Program-made: the position numbers and the translations under genes | The notes under the pieces: model-generated | What the model was told of the DNA's origin: nothing | What the model saw: the letters and a program-made list of their open reading frames with translations, nothing else | Database searches by the model: none | Assembly: GCA_028289545.1 (NCBI GenBank) | Contig: JANQPG010000052.1 | Location: 1 to 35,470 of the forward strand | From: Woeseiaceae bacterium | GTDB lineage: Bacteria > Pseudomonadota > Gammaproteobacteria > Steroidobacterales > Woeseiaceae | Length of the DNA: 35,470 nucleotides | Reading direction: 5' to 3' | In this document: positions 16,791 through 27,901 of the stretch, in pieces | Numbering within the stretch: the first letter of the stretch is position 1 | Layout: every line of letters begins with the position of its first letter

Positions 16791-17210
16791 ATGTCTCTCA
16801 AAGGCAGCAAAACCGAAACCAATCTGAAAGACGCGTTTGCCGGTGAATCGCAGGCCAATCGTCGTTACCTCTACTTCGCGGCAAAAGCGGACGTCGAGGG
16901 CTACAACGATGTCGCCGCGGTGTTTCGTTCCACGGCGGAAGGCGAAACGGGTCACGCCCACGGTCATTTGGAGTACCTGGAGGAGGTCGGCGATCCCGCA
17001 ACCGGTCTGCCCATGGGCTCAACGTCGTCCAATCTCGAAGCGGCCATCGCCGGCGAAACGCACGAGTACACGGATATGTATCCGGGCATGGCCAAAACCG
17101 CGCGCGACGAGGGCTTCGACGAAATTGCGGACTGGTTCGAAACACTGGCAAAAGCCGAACGCTCGCACGCCAATCGTTTTCAGAAGGCACTGGACACGCT
17201 GGACGACTAA
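16791..17210 (+). CDS. Rubrerythrin (diiron domain only)
   Basis: The 139 residues form a ferritin-like four-helix bundle with the expected diiron ligands: E19 (GESQANRRY), E52-xx-H55 (GETGHAH), E89 and E92 ([10 protein letters not shown]) and E123-xx-H126 (ERSHANRF). The C-terminal rubredoxin domain of classical rubrerythrin is absent, so electrons must come from another protein, perhaps the Fe-S protein encoded next. Such proteins reduce hydrogen peroxide. AGGA sits seven bases before the ATG. It is preceded by a promoter with Fur-family-like operators and followed by an intrinsic-terminator-like hairpin. Confidence 0.93.
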   Translation: MSLKGSKTETNLKDAFAGESQANRRYLYFAAKADVEGYNDVAAVFRSTAEGETGHAHGHLEYLEEVGDPATGLPMGSTSSNLEAAIAGETHEYTDMYPGMAKTARDEGFDEIADWFETLAKAERSHANRFQKALDTLDD

Positions 17211-17256
17211 AACCTGTCTTGAAATGGGTTTTCTTCGCCACGTGTTGAAAGTCACG

Positions 17257-17294
17257 GAAAAGCCGGGTGCCCGTCGCCTGGCTTTTCTTGTTTG
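17257..17294 (+). terminator. Intrinsic-terminator-like hairpin between rubrerythrin and the Fe-S gene
   Basis: GAAAAGCC (17257-17264) pairs with GGCTTTTC (17280-17287), with GG/CC pairing continuing after one mismatch, and is followed by TTGTTTG. Lying inside the presumed operon, it may reduce read-through into the two downstream genes rather than end the unit. Confidence 0.55.
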
Positions 17295-17304
17295 AGTTGC
17301 ATCT

Positions 17305-18639
17305 ATGAGTTCACAACGGGAAGGCAGCCTCGAGGCCCCTATCCGGCATCCGATCGACTGGCGGTCGGACGAGTTTTACGACGACGCCAAGCTCTTCGAG
17401 GAAATGGAGCGCGTGTTCGACATCTGTCATGGCTGTCGGCGTTGTTTCAATCTTTGTCATTCCTTTCCGACGCTGTTCGAGGCCGTCGACGAGTCGGAAA
17501 CCATGGAACTCGACAGCGTGCCGAAATCGGCGTACTGGGACGTCGTCGATCATTGTTACCTGTGTGACATGTGCTACATGAGCAAGTGTCCCTATGTGCC
17601 GCCTCACGAGTTCAATATCGATTTCCCGCATCTCATGCTGCGCGCGAAAGCGGCGCGCTTCAAGAAGGAAGGGGCATCGTTTCGCGACAAGACGCTGAGC
17701 GCGACGGACACCGTGGGTAAGTTAGCCGGCATTCCGGTTGTGGCAGAGACCGTCAACGCGCTCAACAAGACCGGCGTCGGTCGCAAGGCCTTGGAGGCGA
17801 CGCTCGGCGTCCATCACAAGGCGCCGGTGCCGGAGTACCACTCGAAACCGGCCCGCGCGCGTCTTAAACAGCTGATCGGCGAGGACGGCGAAGGCGCCGT
17901 GCCGACGGCGTCGACCACCGGGAAGGTTGTGCTTTACGCCACCTGCTACGGCAACCGCAATCGCCCCGAGATGGACGAGGACCTGGTGGCCGTGTTTGGG
18001 CACAACGGCATTCCCGTGACGCTGGCGGCAAAGGAAAGCTGCTGCGGTATGCCCAAGCTCGAGCTGGGCGACCTCGAATCCGTCGAGAAGGCCAAGAACA
18101 ACAACATTCCCGTGCTGGCCGCGCTCGTCGATGAAGGCTGGGATATCGTGACGCCGATTCCGTCCTGCACGCTGATGTACAAGCAGGAACTGCCGCTCAT
18201 GTTCCCGGACGACGAGCAGGTGCTGAAGGTTCGCGACGCCATGTTCGATCCCTTCGAGTACCTGATGCTGCGACACCGCGAAGGTTTGCTGAAAACGGAT
18301 TTTGCGGAACCGCTCGGCAAAGTCTCGTATCAGGTTGCCTGTCATCTGCGCGTGCAAAATCTGGGGTTGAAGACCCGCGACGCCCTGGAGCTGGTTCCCG
18401 ACACAACCGTCGAGGCCATCGAACGGTGCTCTGGCCACGACGGCACCTACGCCGTCAAAAAGGAATATCACGACATCTCCAAGAAGATTGCCAGGCCCGT
18501 CGTCAACAAAGTAAAACGCGCCGAGGCGCAGTATTTTGCGAGCGATTGCCCCATGGCGGCGGAACAGATTGCTCAGGATATCGACAACCAGGAGGCGGGC
18601 CACCCGATGAGCCTGCTGAGAAAGGCATACGGCATATGA
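17305..18639 (+). CDS. Fe-S oxidoreductase of the GlpC/HdrD type linked to rubrerythrin
   Basis: The 444 residues start with two [4Fe-4S]-type cysteine sets: C41, C44, C47, C51 (CHGCRRCFNLC) and C84, C87, C90, C95 (CYLCDMCYMSKCP). Two CCG-like domains follow, one with ESCCGMP and one reduced to RCSGHDG, as in glycerol-3-phosphate dehydrogenase subunit C and heterodisulfide reductase subunit D. No membrane helices are seen. Lying between rubrerythrin and DUF3501, it is best read as an electron-transfer protein feeding the rubrerythrin; this is inference. Its TGA overlaps the ATG of the DUF3501 gene by four bases. Confidence 0.9.
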   Translation: MSSQREGSLEAPIRHPIDWRSDEFYDDAKLFEEMERVFDICHGCRRCFNLCHSFPTLFEAVDESETMELDSVPKSAYWDVVDHCYLCDMCYMSKCPYVPPHEFNIDFPHLMLRAKAARFKKEGASFRDKTLSATDTVGKLAGIPVVAETVNALNKTGVGRKALEATLGVHHKAPVPEYHSKPARARLKQLIGEDGEGAVPTASTTGKVVLYATCYGNRNRPEMDEDLVAVFGHNGIPVTLAAKESCCGMPKLELGDLESVEKAKNNNIPVLAALVDEGWDIVTPIPSCTLMYKQELPLMFPDDEQVLKVRDAMFDPFEYLMLRHREGLLKTDFAEPLGKVSYQVACHLRVQNLGLKTRDALELVPDTTVEAIERCSGHDGTYAVKKEYHDISKKIARPVVNKVKRAEAQYFASDCPMAAEQIAQDIDNQEAGHPMSLLRKAYGI

Positions 18640-19229
18640 CCACAGCGCAAAAACTCACTCGCGACGATCTTTTCAGCCTCGAAAAATACGCCGACATCCG
18701 TGACGAGTTTCGCGAGCGTGTGCTCGCCCACAAAAAAGACCGGCGCGTTCATCTGGGCACCAACGCTGCGCTCTATTTCGAAGACCGCCTGACAATGCAG
18801 TATCAGGTGCAGGAGATGTTGCGCATCGAGCGCATCTTCGAGGCGGCGGGTATCGAGGAGGAACTCGACGCCTACAACCCCCTGATTCCGGACGGCAGTA
18901 ACTGGAAAGCGACGTTTATGGTCGAATTTCCCGACGTCGAAGAGCGCCGGGAAATGCTGCGCCGCCTGCGTGGCATCGAGCATCGCGTCTACGTGCAGGT
19001 GCAGGACTTCGACCGCGTATTCGCCATTGCGGACGAAGACCTGGAGCGGAGCGACGAGGAAAAAACCTCGGCCGTACACTTTCTGCGATTCGAGTTTTCG
19101 CCGGAGCAGGCGGCAGCACTCAAGGCCGGGGCAAGTTTTGCGGCGGGCATCGACCACGAAAACTATCAGGTCGACATTGCGCCGATTGCCGACGCCACCC
19201 GCGCTTCGCTGGTCGGCGATCTTTCCTGA
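18636..19229 (+). CDS. DUF3501 family protein
   Basis: The 197 residues, from the ATG at 18636 that overlaps the Fe-S gene stop as ATGA, match the DUF3501 pattern: an N-terminal LFSLEKYADIRDEFRERVLAHKKDRRVHLG, a central TMQYQVQEMLRIERIFE and LDAYNPLIPDGSNWKATFMVEFPD. No catalytic motif, cysteine cluster or membrane segment is visible. DUF3501 genes are commonly found beside rubrerythrin and this Fe-S protein, which suggests a shared redox or peroxide task, but the biochemical role is not known. Confidence 0.88.
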   Translation: MTTAQKLTRDDLFSLEKYADIRDEFRERVLAHKKDRRVHLGTNAALYFEDRLTMQYQVQEMLRIERIFEAAGIEEELDAYNPLIPDGSNWKATFMVEFPDVEERREMLRRLRGIEHRVYVQVQDFDRVFAIADEDLERSDEEKTSAVHFLRFEFSPEQAAALKAGASFAAGIDHENYQVDIAPIADATRASLVGDLS

Positions 19230-19284
19230 GAACACGCCGCCGGCGTCGGGAATTCTTGTCCGACCCGCGGTGCAATCCCGGGGC

Positions 19285-19315
19285 TTGTGCACAGCTCGTG
19301 CAAACGGGCTAGAAT
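19285..19315 (+). promoter_or_regulatory. Candidate parE promoter
   Basis: A strong TAGAAT (19310-19315; 5 of 6) is preceded by TTGTGC (19285-19290; 3 of 6) at a longish 19-base spacing. It lies about 40 bases before the parE ATG. The -10 is convincing, the -35 weak. Confidence 0.42.
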
Positions 19316-19342
19316 CCCGCGATGCTTCCCTGGGCCAGCTAA

Positions 19343-21241
<1,899 letters not shown>

Positions 21242-21251
21242 GGCTATCGAT

Positions 21252-23507
21252 ATGCAGAACTCGCTGAATCTTGAAGGTGTAGAACAACAGTCGCTCAAGG
21301 ACTATACCGAGAAGGCGTATCTCGATTATTCGATGTACGTGATCCTCGATCGCGCCTTGCCGCAGATCGGTGACGGTCTGAAACCCGTGCAGCGGCGCAT
21401 CGTGTATGCCATGAGCGAGCTGGGTTTGTCCGCAACGTCCAAACCGAAGAAATCGGCGCGCACGGTCGGCGACGTCATTGGCAAATTTCACCCGCACGGC
21501 GATTCGGCCTGTTATGAAGCCATGGTGCTCATGGCGCAGGACTTTTCCTATCGTTACCCCATTGTGCTCGGTCAGGGCAACTGGGGTTCGACGGACGATC
21601 CCAAGTCGTTCGCCGCGATGCGCTATACCGAGTCGAAACTTGCGCCGTATGCAAAAAGCCTGCTGCAGGAGCTGGGTCAGGGGACCGTCGACTGGGTGCC
21701 CAACTTCGACGGTACGCTGAGCGAGCCGGGACTCCTGCCGGCCCGTTTACCGAACCTGTTGCTGAACGGAACGACCGGGATCGCGGTCGGCATGTCGACG
21801 GACGTGCCGTCGCACAATCTGAACGAAGTGGTGAGTGCGCTCGTGCACCTGATCGACAAACCGAAGGCGTCGGTTGCCGATCTCATGAAACACATTCGAG
21901 CGCCGGACTTCCCGACCGGCGGCGAGATCGTGTCGCCGGCGGCGGATATCCGCGAAATATACGCGACGGGTAACGGCACGCTCAGGGTGCGCGCGAAGTA
22001 TCGGATCGAAGACGGCAACATCGTCATTACGGAACTGCCGTTTCAGGTGTCCGGCAGGAAGATCCAGGAACAGATTGCCCTGCAAATTACCAGCAAGAAG
22101 CTGCCGCAGGCGACCGATATTCGCGATGAATCGGATCTCGAAGAGCCCACCCGGCTGGTCATCGACAAGAAGCGCGGCGTCGACGCCGAGCAGCTCATGT
22201 CACACCTGTTTTCGACGACGTCGCTCGAGCGCACCCTGCGGGTCAACATGAACGTGATTGGGCTGAACGGCCGGCCGCGGCTCTATAACCTCGCCGAATT
22301 GCTGACCGAATGGCTCAAGTTCCGCAAGGACACGGTCCGGCGGCGCCTCGAACACCGTCTTGGGCTCGTTCGCGATCGCCTGCACATACTGGACGGGCTG
22401 CTGGTTGCCTACCTCAACATTGACGAGGTCATTGCGATCATTCGCAGCGAAGACGAGCCGAAGCCGGTCCTGATGAAGCGCTTCAAGCTCAGCGATATAC
22501 AGGCCGAAGCGATTCTGAACCTGCGGCTGCGCAATCTCGCGAAGCTCGAAGAGATGAAGATCCGCGGGGAGCAGGACGAACTGAACGAAGAACGCGACGT
22601 GCTCGAGAAAACCCTCAAGAGCGCGGCGCGGCTGAAAACCCTGATCAAGAAGGAGCTGCTCGCCGATGCCGAGGCTTACGGTGACAGCCGGCGGACTGAG
22701 GTCGTCGAGCGCGAAGCTGCGCAGGCGCTCGATGAAACAGAACTCGTCTCCAGCGAGCCCGTGACGATCGTGTTGTCGAAGCGCGGGTTTGCCCGCGCGG
22801 CGAAAGGGCACGAGATCGATCCGCAAGCCTTGTCCTACAAGTCCGGAGACAGCTTCCTGGCGGCGGCGCAGGGACGCAGCAATCAACTGGCCATGTTCGT
22901 CGACAGCACGGGTCGGGTATACAGCGTAATGGCGCACACGCTGCCTTCCGCAAGGGGGCAGGGTGAACCGCTGTCAGGCCGATTCAAACCGCCCGACGGT
23001 TCCGCATTTTGCGGCGCCATGATTGGCGGGACGGACGATCGCTACGTGCTTGCCAGCGACGCCGGATACGGCTTTGTCGCGAAGCTGGGTGACCTGGTCT
23101 CGCGCAACAAGGCCGGAAAGTCCGTGCTCCGTGTGCCGGCGGGCGGCCGGTCCGTGGTGCCCGCGGCGATTCCGGCCGGACGCGAATGTCTCGTCGCCGC
23201 CGTGAGTTCGATAGGCCGTCTCCTGATGTTCGAAATGGACGAATTACCCGAACTCGGTAAAGGCAAGGGGTTGAAGCTCATCAATATTCCCGGCAAGAAG
23301 TATCAAACCGGAGATGAGCGCCTGGTGGCGATCGCGGTCGTGCCGGAAGGCGGCGATCTTCGCGTCGTGACCGGCAAGCGCACAATGACTATCAAGTGGG
23401 ACGACTCGGATCCCTACTACGGCGAACGTGCGCTGCGCGGTGGTCTGTTGCCGAAAGGCTGGCGGGCCGTTGAGCGGCTGGAGGCCGTCGACAACGACGC
23501 CGATTAG
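21252..23507 (+). CDS. parC: DNA topoisomerase IV subunit A
   Basis: From the ATG at 21252 (GAGG eight bases upstream) the protein has 751 residues, close to the 752 of E. coli ParC; an upstream in-frame ATG inside parE is not needed. [15 protein letters not shown] opens the winged-helix domain, the catalytic tyrosine is Y125 in [10 protein letters not shown], and a C-terminal beta-pinwheel follows. The quinolone-resistance region reads [12 protein letters not shown], the wild-type (susceptible) form. It ends nine bases from the convergent FimV-like gene. Confidence 0.96.
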   Translation: MQNSLNLEGVEQQSLKDYTEKAYLDYSMYVILDRALPQIGDGLKPVQRRIVYAMSELGLSATSKPKKSARTVGDVIGKFHPHGDSACYEAMVLMAQDFSYRYPIVLGQGNWGSTDDPKSFAAMRYTESKLAPYAKSLLQELGQGTVDWVPNFDGTLSEPGLLPARLPNLLLNGTTGIAVGMSTDVPSHNLNEVVSALVHLIDKPKASVADLMKHIRAPDFPTGGEIVSPAADIREIYATGNGTLRVRAKYRIEDGNIVITELPFQVSGRKIQEQIALQITSKKLPQATDIRDESDLEEPTRLVIDKKRGVDAEQLMSHLFSTTSLERTLRVNMNVIGLNGRPRLYNLAELLTEWLKFRKDTVRRRLEHRLGLVRDRLHILDGLLVAYLNIDEVIAIIRSEDEPKPVLMKRFKLSDIQAEAILNLRLRNLAKLEEMKIRGEQDELNEERDVLEKTLKSAARLKTLIKKELLADAEAYGDSRRTEVVEREAAQALDETELVSSEPVTIVLSKRGFARAAKGHEIDPQALSYKSGDSFLAAAQGRSNQLAMFVDSTGRVYSVMAHTLPSARGQGEPLSGRFKPPDGSAFCGAMIGGTDDRYVLASDAGYGFVAKLGDLVSRNKAGKSVLRVPAGGRSVVPAAIPAGRECLVAAVSSIGRLLMFEMDELPELGKGKGLKLINIPGKKYQTGDERLVAIAVVPEGGDLRVVTGKRTMTIKWDDSDPYYGERALRGGLLPKGWRAVERLEAVDNDAD

Positions 23508-23516
23508 CAGCTCCCG

Positions 23517-25622
23517 CTAGCCGCCCCGTTTACCGCCTTCGACCCGAAGCTTGGCGGTGACTTCAACCGTATCGTCCTGAGCCGGCAGTTCCTGGGTGGC
23601 GTCCTCGAGCGGCAGCTGCGCCGTGAGCTCCTCGGTCAGGCCGGTTGCCTCCGCCGCAAGTTCGGAATCGTCGTCGTTGCCGGCCGGCATGTTGGCCGTG
23701 AGATCGAGTTCCGTGACGCTCGCGAGCGGCAGCGCGGTCGTCTCGTCGTTGGCCAGAGTTTCGTTGTTCTGTGTTTTGTCGTTCGCCAGCGTTTTCGATT
23801 CGACGGTCTCCGCCGCGTCCGCGGCCTCGTCGTCGTGCATGCTGTGCTCGAGTTCGCGGGCAGCGCGCTCGATTTCCATGTTGAGCGCCTGAGTTGCCGT
23901 CAGTTCGTCCTCATAATCCTGCTCGAGAATCTGATAGTCGATTTCCTGATTGAGCGTGTAGCTTTCCTCGTCTTCGGCGCTTTCGTCTTCGTCCACGACA
24001 ACCGCGTGGAAATCGCGCTGCGTAGCGTCCTCCGGGCGCGGCATTTTTGTGGCGTCGACAATAACCGACATATCGTACTCGTCATCTTCCTCGGGGAGCA
24101 CTTCGCTTTCGAGGATTGACGCCGTGCGCTGCGGCGGCGGAAGGATATCCGTTTCCGACGTATCGCCCCCGTCCAGCAGGGTCGCCTGAGCATCGAAGTC
24201 GAAATCGAGTCCGTCAGCGCCTGTTGTCGCCTCGCCGGAGAGACCGTTGCCGGCAACCAGGTCAGCGTCGAGAGCGGGGTTTTCCTCGGTCGGCGAGTCG
24301 TCCGACAGATCGAAGTCGATGCTTTCGCCGTACTCACTGCCGGGTGCGCTAATGACTTCGACTTCGATCGAGTCTTCCTCCGCATAGCGATCCCTCGGGT
24401 GCGGGGCGGGGCGGTCGGCAATCGGCGCCGGATCGACCGGCTGCCGGCGGCGACGGAAGAAAAACAGGCCGGTGATCAACGCCAGAGCGCCGCCGAGCGT
24501 CCACCAGACAATGCCCGTATCGGATGCGGGCGCTTCGGTCCTCGCGGACAGCGCGTCGCCCGCTCTGACCGGCGTTGAGCGTTCGATCGTTTCGGCAGCA
24601 GGGGCCGGAGCCGGTGCCTGCGTAATCGGGGTAATCGGTGTCGCGACCGCAGCCGATTCGGCGTTGCCGCTTGTTTCAGCCGCGACCACGCTCGGGTCGA
24701 TGACCGTATCCACGGTGTTGCCGGCGAACGGGTTTTCGGCGTTGAGCGATTCGTCAACGGCGGTCGAATTCGCGGCAGGCTGCGCGCTGCTGCCGGCCGG
24801 TTCCAGGTAAGCCGTATCGTCGCTGCCCGCGGTCGATACCGACGGGCCTGTCGGCTCGTCAGCGAACTGTGTTCCAACGTCGCCGAGCGCCGTCCCGAGG
24901 GGAATCGTCAGCAGGCTGCCTGCCTTGAGGCGATTCGGATCGTTGTCGATGAACGCCTGCGGGTTGGCGGCGAAGATGGCGTTGACTGCCTGCCACAGAC
25001 CCACCTGCCGCCCTTCGAGTCTCGAGGCAATGTCCGACAGCGAGTCGCCGGGCTGCACTCGATAACGGCTTCCGGTGACGATGCTGGGTTTTGCTGGCGA
25101 TTTTGCCGACGTCGGCGCCGTTTGTGCCGGCGCCGCCTGGGGCGCCGGTCGGCGAGTGGCGACCGGAGCTGCCGTCGTAGCTTGTGCGGCGGGCTGGTTC
25201 ACGACCGCCGGGCGATCGACCGCCACGGGTGCGGGATCGACAAACAGCATGTAGTCGCGTGCAATGTTTGGTGTGTAAGGGCACTGCACCGAAAGCCGGG
25301 CAGCAACCAGCGGCTCGCGTAAGGGCGTGCTGCCGGTGAGTGAAATGACGCCGTTCGCGACGCTGATACGGGCATCGTTGAGTGCCGGCATGCCGTTGAC
25401 CGAGGAAGCGGGGGCCAGGCTGACACAATAATCGGCAATCGCTTCGTCGGCCGCGAGCGCGTAGGCGATGCTGGCCCGCAGCGGCTGTCCGAGGTGAGAC
25501 TGTACTTTGATCTCGCCCAGTTCCAGCGCGTGAGCGGGACCCAGGCCGCCGCCCGCAAGGACGATAGCCGGAATGATTGGAAGGCTGTGACGCCTGGCAA
25601 GAGTTTTCGATTTCACACGCAT
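23517..25622 (-). CDS. FimV/HubP-like peptidoglycan-binding membrane protein lacking the C-terminal TPR cap
   Basis: The protein has 701 residues. A signal peptide (to about A32) is followed by ELGEIKVQSHLGQPLRASI, the hallmark FimV N-terminal domain. Then come an Ala/Pro-rich linker, a LysM domain (187-240, YRVQPGDSLSDIASRL), a single membrane helix (370-389) and RRRR. The cytoplasmic part is long and very acidic (many D/E runs), as in FimV and HubP polar hubs. The usual C-terminal TPR-like capping domain is not recognisable; the protein ends AKLRVEGGKRGG. In pseudomonads and vibrios such proteins organise the pole and type IV pilus assembly. It lies just downstream of a FimX-like gene on the same strand, with a CRP-type site between. 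Confidence 0.88.
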   Translation of the reverse strand: MRVKSKTLARRHSLPIIPAIVLAGGGLGPAHALELGEIKVQSHLGQPLRASIAYALAADEAIADYCVSLAPASSVNGMPALNDARISVANGVISLTGSTPLREPLVAARLSVQCPYTPNIARDYMLFVDPAPVAVDRPAVVNQPAAQATTAAPVATRRPAPQAAPAQTAPTSAKSPAKPSIVTGSRYRVQPGDSLSDIASRLEGRQVGLWQAVNAIFAANPQAFIDNDPNRLKAGSLLTIPLGTALGDVGTQFADEPTGPSVSTAGSDDTAYLEPAGSSAQPAANSTAVDESLNAENPFAGNTVDTVIDPSVVAAETSGNAESAAVATPITPITQAPAPAPAAETIERSTPVRAGDALSARTEAPASDTGIVWWTLGGALALITGLFFFRRRRQPVDPAPIADRPAPHPRDRYAEEDSIEVEVISAPGSEYGESIDFDLSDDSPTEENPALDADLVAGNGLSGEATTGADGLDFDFDAQATLLDGGDTSETDILPPPQRTASILESEVLPEEDDEYDMSVIVDATKMPRPEDATQRDFHAVVVDEDESAEDEESYTLNQEIDYQILEQDYEDELTATQALNMEIERAARELEHSMHDDEAADAAETVESKTLANDKTQNNETLANDETTALPLASVTELDLTANMPAGNDDDSELAAEATGLTEELTAQLPLEDATQELPAQDDTVEVTAKLRVEGGKRGG

Positions 25623-25691
25623 ACCCCGGTTTTATGCCCTGCCCGATCCGCGCGGCGCGGCCGGTGTGCAGGTCCCGCAGATTCAGCCGGC

Positions 25692-25697
25692 AGTATA
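25692..25697 (-). promoter_or_regulatory. Candidate -10 element for the FimV-like gene
   Basis: TATACT on the minus strand (5 of 6), preceded by an A-tract but without a clear -35, as expected of an activator-dependent promoter. If real, the start is near 25685 and the CRP-like site is centred at about -65. Confidence 0.4.
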
Positions 25698-25742
25698 TTT
25701 TTTTTGTACGCGCGGGGCGTCCGGCTGGTTCCGGTTCGGAAC

Positions 25743-25758
25743 TGTGACCGAGTTCACA
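25743..25758. promoter_or_regulatory. Consensus CRP/Vfr-type binding site
   Basis: TGTGA-CCGAGT-TCACA is a perfect TGTGA-N6-TCACA palindrome, with the favourable flanking AAC and TTT as well. It lies in the 173-base gap between the FimX-like and FimV-like genes. A CACATT-TCG-AATGTG hairpin (25755-25769) overlaps its right half. Confidence 0.65.
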
Positions 25759-25795
25759 TTTCGAATGTGTTTCGAGGGACGTTTGGGGGCCGATT

Positions 25796-27901
25796 TTACG
25801 AGGCGCCGGCCGTGGAGAGTTCTTCCAGCGTCGTGTGGCGGCCGCTGTCCTGGTCTTCGAGCACCACTTCCGGCTCGTGAACATAATGTCCCTGCATGTA
25901 GTCGAGCCCGAGCTGGAACAGGACAGCCATGGCGTTGGCATTTTCGACGCGCTCCGCAATCGTGCGGACGCCGCGCTCGCGCGCGCCGTTGACAATTTTC
26001 TGCACGCTCTCCTGCATGGACGAATCCGTCATCAGGGAATGCATGAGTTCGCCGTCTATCTTGATGTAGTCCGGTTTGAGCAGGTCCAGGATCTGGAAAC
26101 GCTCCTGATCGACGCCGTAGTGTTCAATGGCAAACGCGACGCCAAGCTTCTTGAGCCCGGCAACCAGGGAGCGGGTTTGCTTGATGTGTTTCGCCGCGTC
26201 CCGCTCGGGGATCTGCGCCACCAGCCGGGAGCAGTCGAAGTTGCGTTTCTCGAGTTCCTGCCGCATCCATGCCGCCGTCGTGCCGTCGAGAATCGACTGC
26301 CTGGAAAGTCGCACGAACACCCGGTCGGCATCGTTACGTTCGCAGAAGTCCATGGCTGCAACCAGCATCCAGCGGTCGATATTCTTCATCATGTTGTTGC
26401 GCTGGGCGGCGGGCAGGAACTCGGATGGAAGCACCGAATTGCCTTGCTCGTCGATCATCCTGACCAGCAGGTCGAACATCTTCACGGAGTCGCTGCGCAA
26501 CCCCGCGATCGGCAACGATGCCAACCGGAAGCGGTTGTCCATCAGCGCCGACTTCAGGTGTTTGATCCAGATCGCGTCGAATTCCCGCTGCCGCGTATCT
26601 TCATCGATCCGGTCGTTGAGCACGGCGGTGTTTCCGCCCGCTTCCTTCCCGAGCTTCCAGGCGCCGACCGTGGCTGCGACCAGTTCCTCGAGACTGCCGA
26701 AGAGGTCGGACACGGCGCACACTCCGACCGTGCAGGTCAGATGGCAGGAGGTATCGCCGACTTCGAACGCACATTTCTCGATGTGCTGTGCCAGTTGCTT
26801 GCCCCAGACCTCCGCGTCGTTTGCGTTGCCCCGTTCCAGGAGCACCATGAGCGAGGTCCCTTCGAAGCGGCCGGCGACGTCGCGCGGGTGCAGGCGCTTG
26901 CGAACTTCTTCAGCGAACTGGCCCAGGACTTCCTCGGAGTCGAGATAACCGATCTTCCCTGCAAGCTCGCCAAACTTGTCCGGTTTGACGTAGGCGAGCA
27001 CGTGCAGTCCGGATTGCGGCTTTCGGGACAGGCGTTTCTTGAGTCGCTCGATAAACTGCGAGCGATGAAACAATAGCGTCGTCGGATCGCGTTTTAACGC
27101 GTCGTGAACCAGCTTCGTCGGTTCGCTGGCGTTTGCGGGCGGGACAATCAGCACCTGCACCGCGGGCGCACCGTCCATGTCGACTCTGCGAAAGCTGAGA
27201 CTCAGCTGATCGCCGTCGCCGCCTTCGTGCGCAGTGCGGGCCTTCAGCACCTCGCCCTCGGCCCACTTGCCGGCCGTCGTGGCAATGAGTGCGCCCTTGA
27301 TCGCGGCGTGATGCTCGGAATCGAAGCTGTCCATGACGGGCATACCCTCGATTTCGTCACTGCTCTTGATCTTGAACAGTTTCAACCACGCTTCGTTGGT
27401 GCCGGTGACAATGCCTTCCGCGACCAGCGCAATGGCGCTGGTCGACGCCTGCATGTATTCATCGACCTGCTTGCGGTACCGGGTGGCTGACTGTAGCGTC
27501 GAATTCAGCGCGCGTTCGACGCGCAGCGCGCGGAGCTCCCTCGACACCACGGCCTGCAGTCTGCGTCTGCGGCCAAACGAAACCAGGTCGCAGGCGCCGT
27601 CCTGCATGGCTTTTTGAATGGACTGTTCGTCGGCTTCCTTGGCGAGCGCCAGCACCTGCACTTCGGGATCGAAGCGGTCCTTCTGCTTGATGACCGAACG
27701 TATCGAATCCGGGTAGCCGTCGCGGTGGAGTATCAGCAGTTCGACCTGCTGTTCGCCCAGTGTGTCGTACAGCGCTTCGGGACGGTTTACCCAGTGGCAG
27801 CGCGCAGCATGACCCGCATCGCGGAGCGTGCTGTTGATCAGTGCGACAACGTCCTGGTTCTTCGACAGAACGGCAATGGAAATGCTCTGCTGCGCGTTCA
27901 A
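25796..27901 (-). CDS. FimX-like REC-PAS-GGDEF-EAL protein with degenerate catalytic motifs
   Basis: From a TTG at 27901 (AAGGA seven bases upstream) the protein has 701 residues; a frame extension to an ATG at 28102 adds a Pro/Arg-rich stretch without domain character. Domains are a receiver-like module (about 6-120), PAS (about 150-260), GGDEF (about 285-440) and EAL (about 455-690). The GGDEF motif is replaced by EGTSL (347-351) and EAL by DLL (477-479), so neither cyclase nor phosphodiesterase activity is expected. Such proteins bind c-di-GMP and, like FimX, localise to the pole and promote type IV pilus assembly. The neighbouring FimV-like gene supports this. The REC domain also lacks an obvious phospho-acceptor arrangement. 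Confidence 0.87.
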   Translation of the reverse strand: MNAQQSISIAVLSKNQDVVALINSTLRDAGHAARCHWVNRPEALYDTLGEQQVELLILHRDGYPDSIRSVIKQKDRFDPEVQVLALAKEADEQSIQKAMQDGACDLVSFGRRRRLQAVVSRELRALRVERALNSTLQSATRYRKQVDEYMQASTSAIALVAEGIVTGTNEAWLKLFKIKSSDEIEGMPVMDSFDSEHHAAIKGALIATTAGKWAEGEVLKARTAHEGGDGDQLSLSFRRVDMDGAPAVQVLIVPPANASEPTKLVHDALKRDPTTLLFHRSQFIERLKKRLSRKPQSGLHVLAYVKPDKFGELAGKIGYLDSEEVLGQFAEEVRKRLHPRDVAGRFEGTSLMVLLERGNANDAEVWGKQLAQHIEKCAFEVGDTSCHLTCTVGVCAVSDLFGSLEELVAATVGAWKLGKEAGGNTAVLNDRIDEDTRQREFDAIWIKHLKSALMDNRFRLASLPIAGLRSDSVKMFDLLVRMIDEQGNSVLPSEFLPAAQRNNMMKNIDRWMLVAAMDFCERNDADRVFVRLSRQSILDGTTAAWMRQELEKRNFDCSRLVAQIPERDAAKHIKQTRSLVAGLKKLGVAFAIEHYGVDQERFQILDLLKPDYIKIDGELMHSLMTDSSMQESVQKIVNGARERGVRTIAERVENANAMAVLFQLGLDYMQGHYVHEPEVVLEDQDSGRHTTLEELSTAGAS

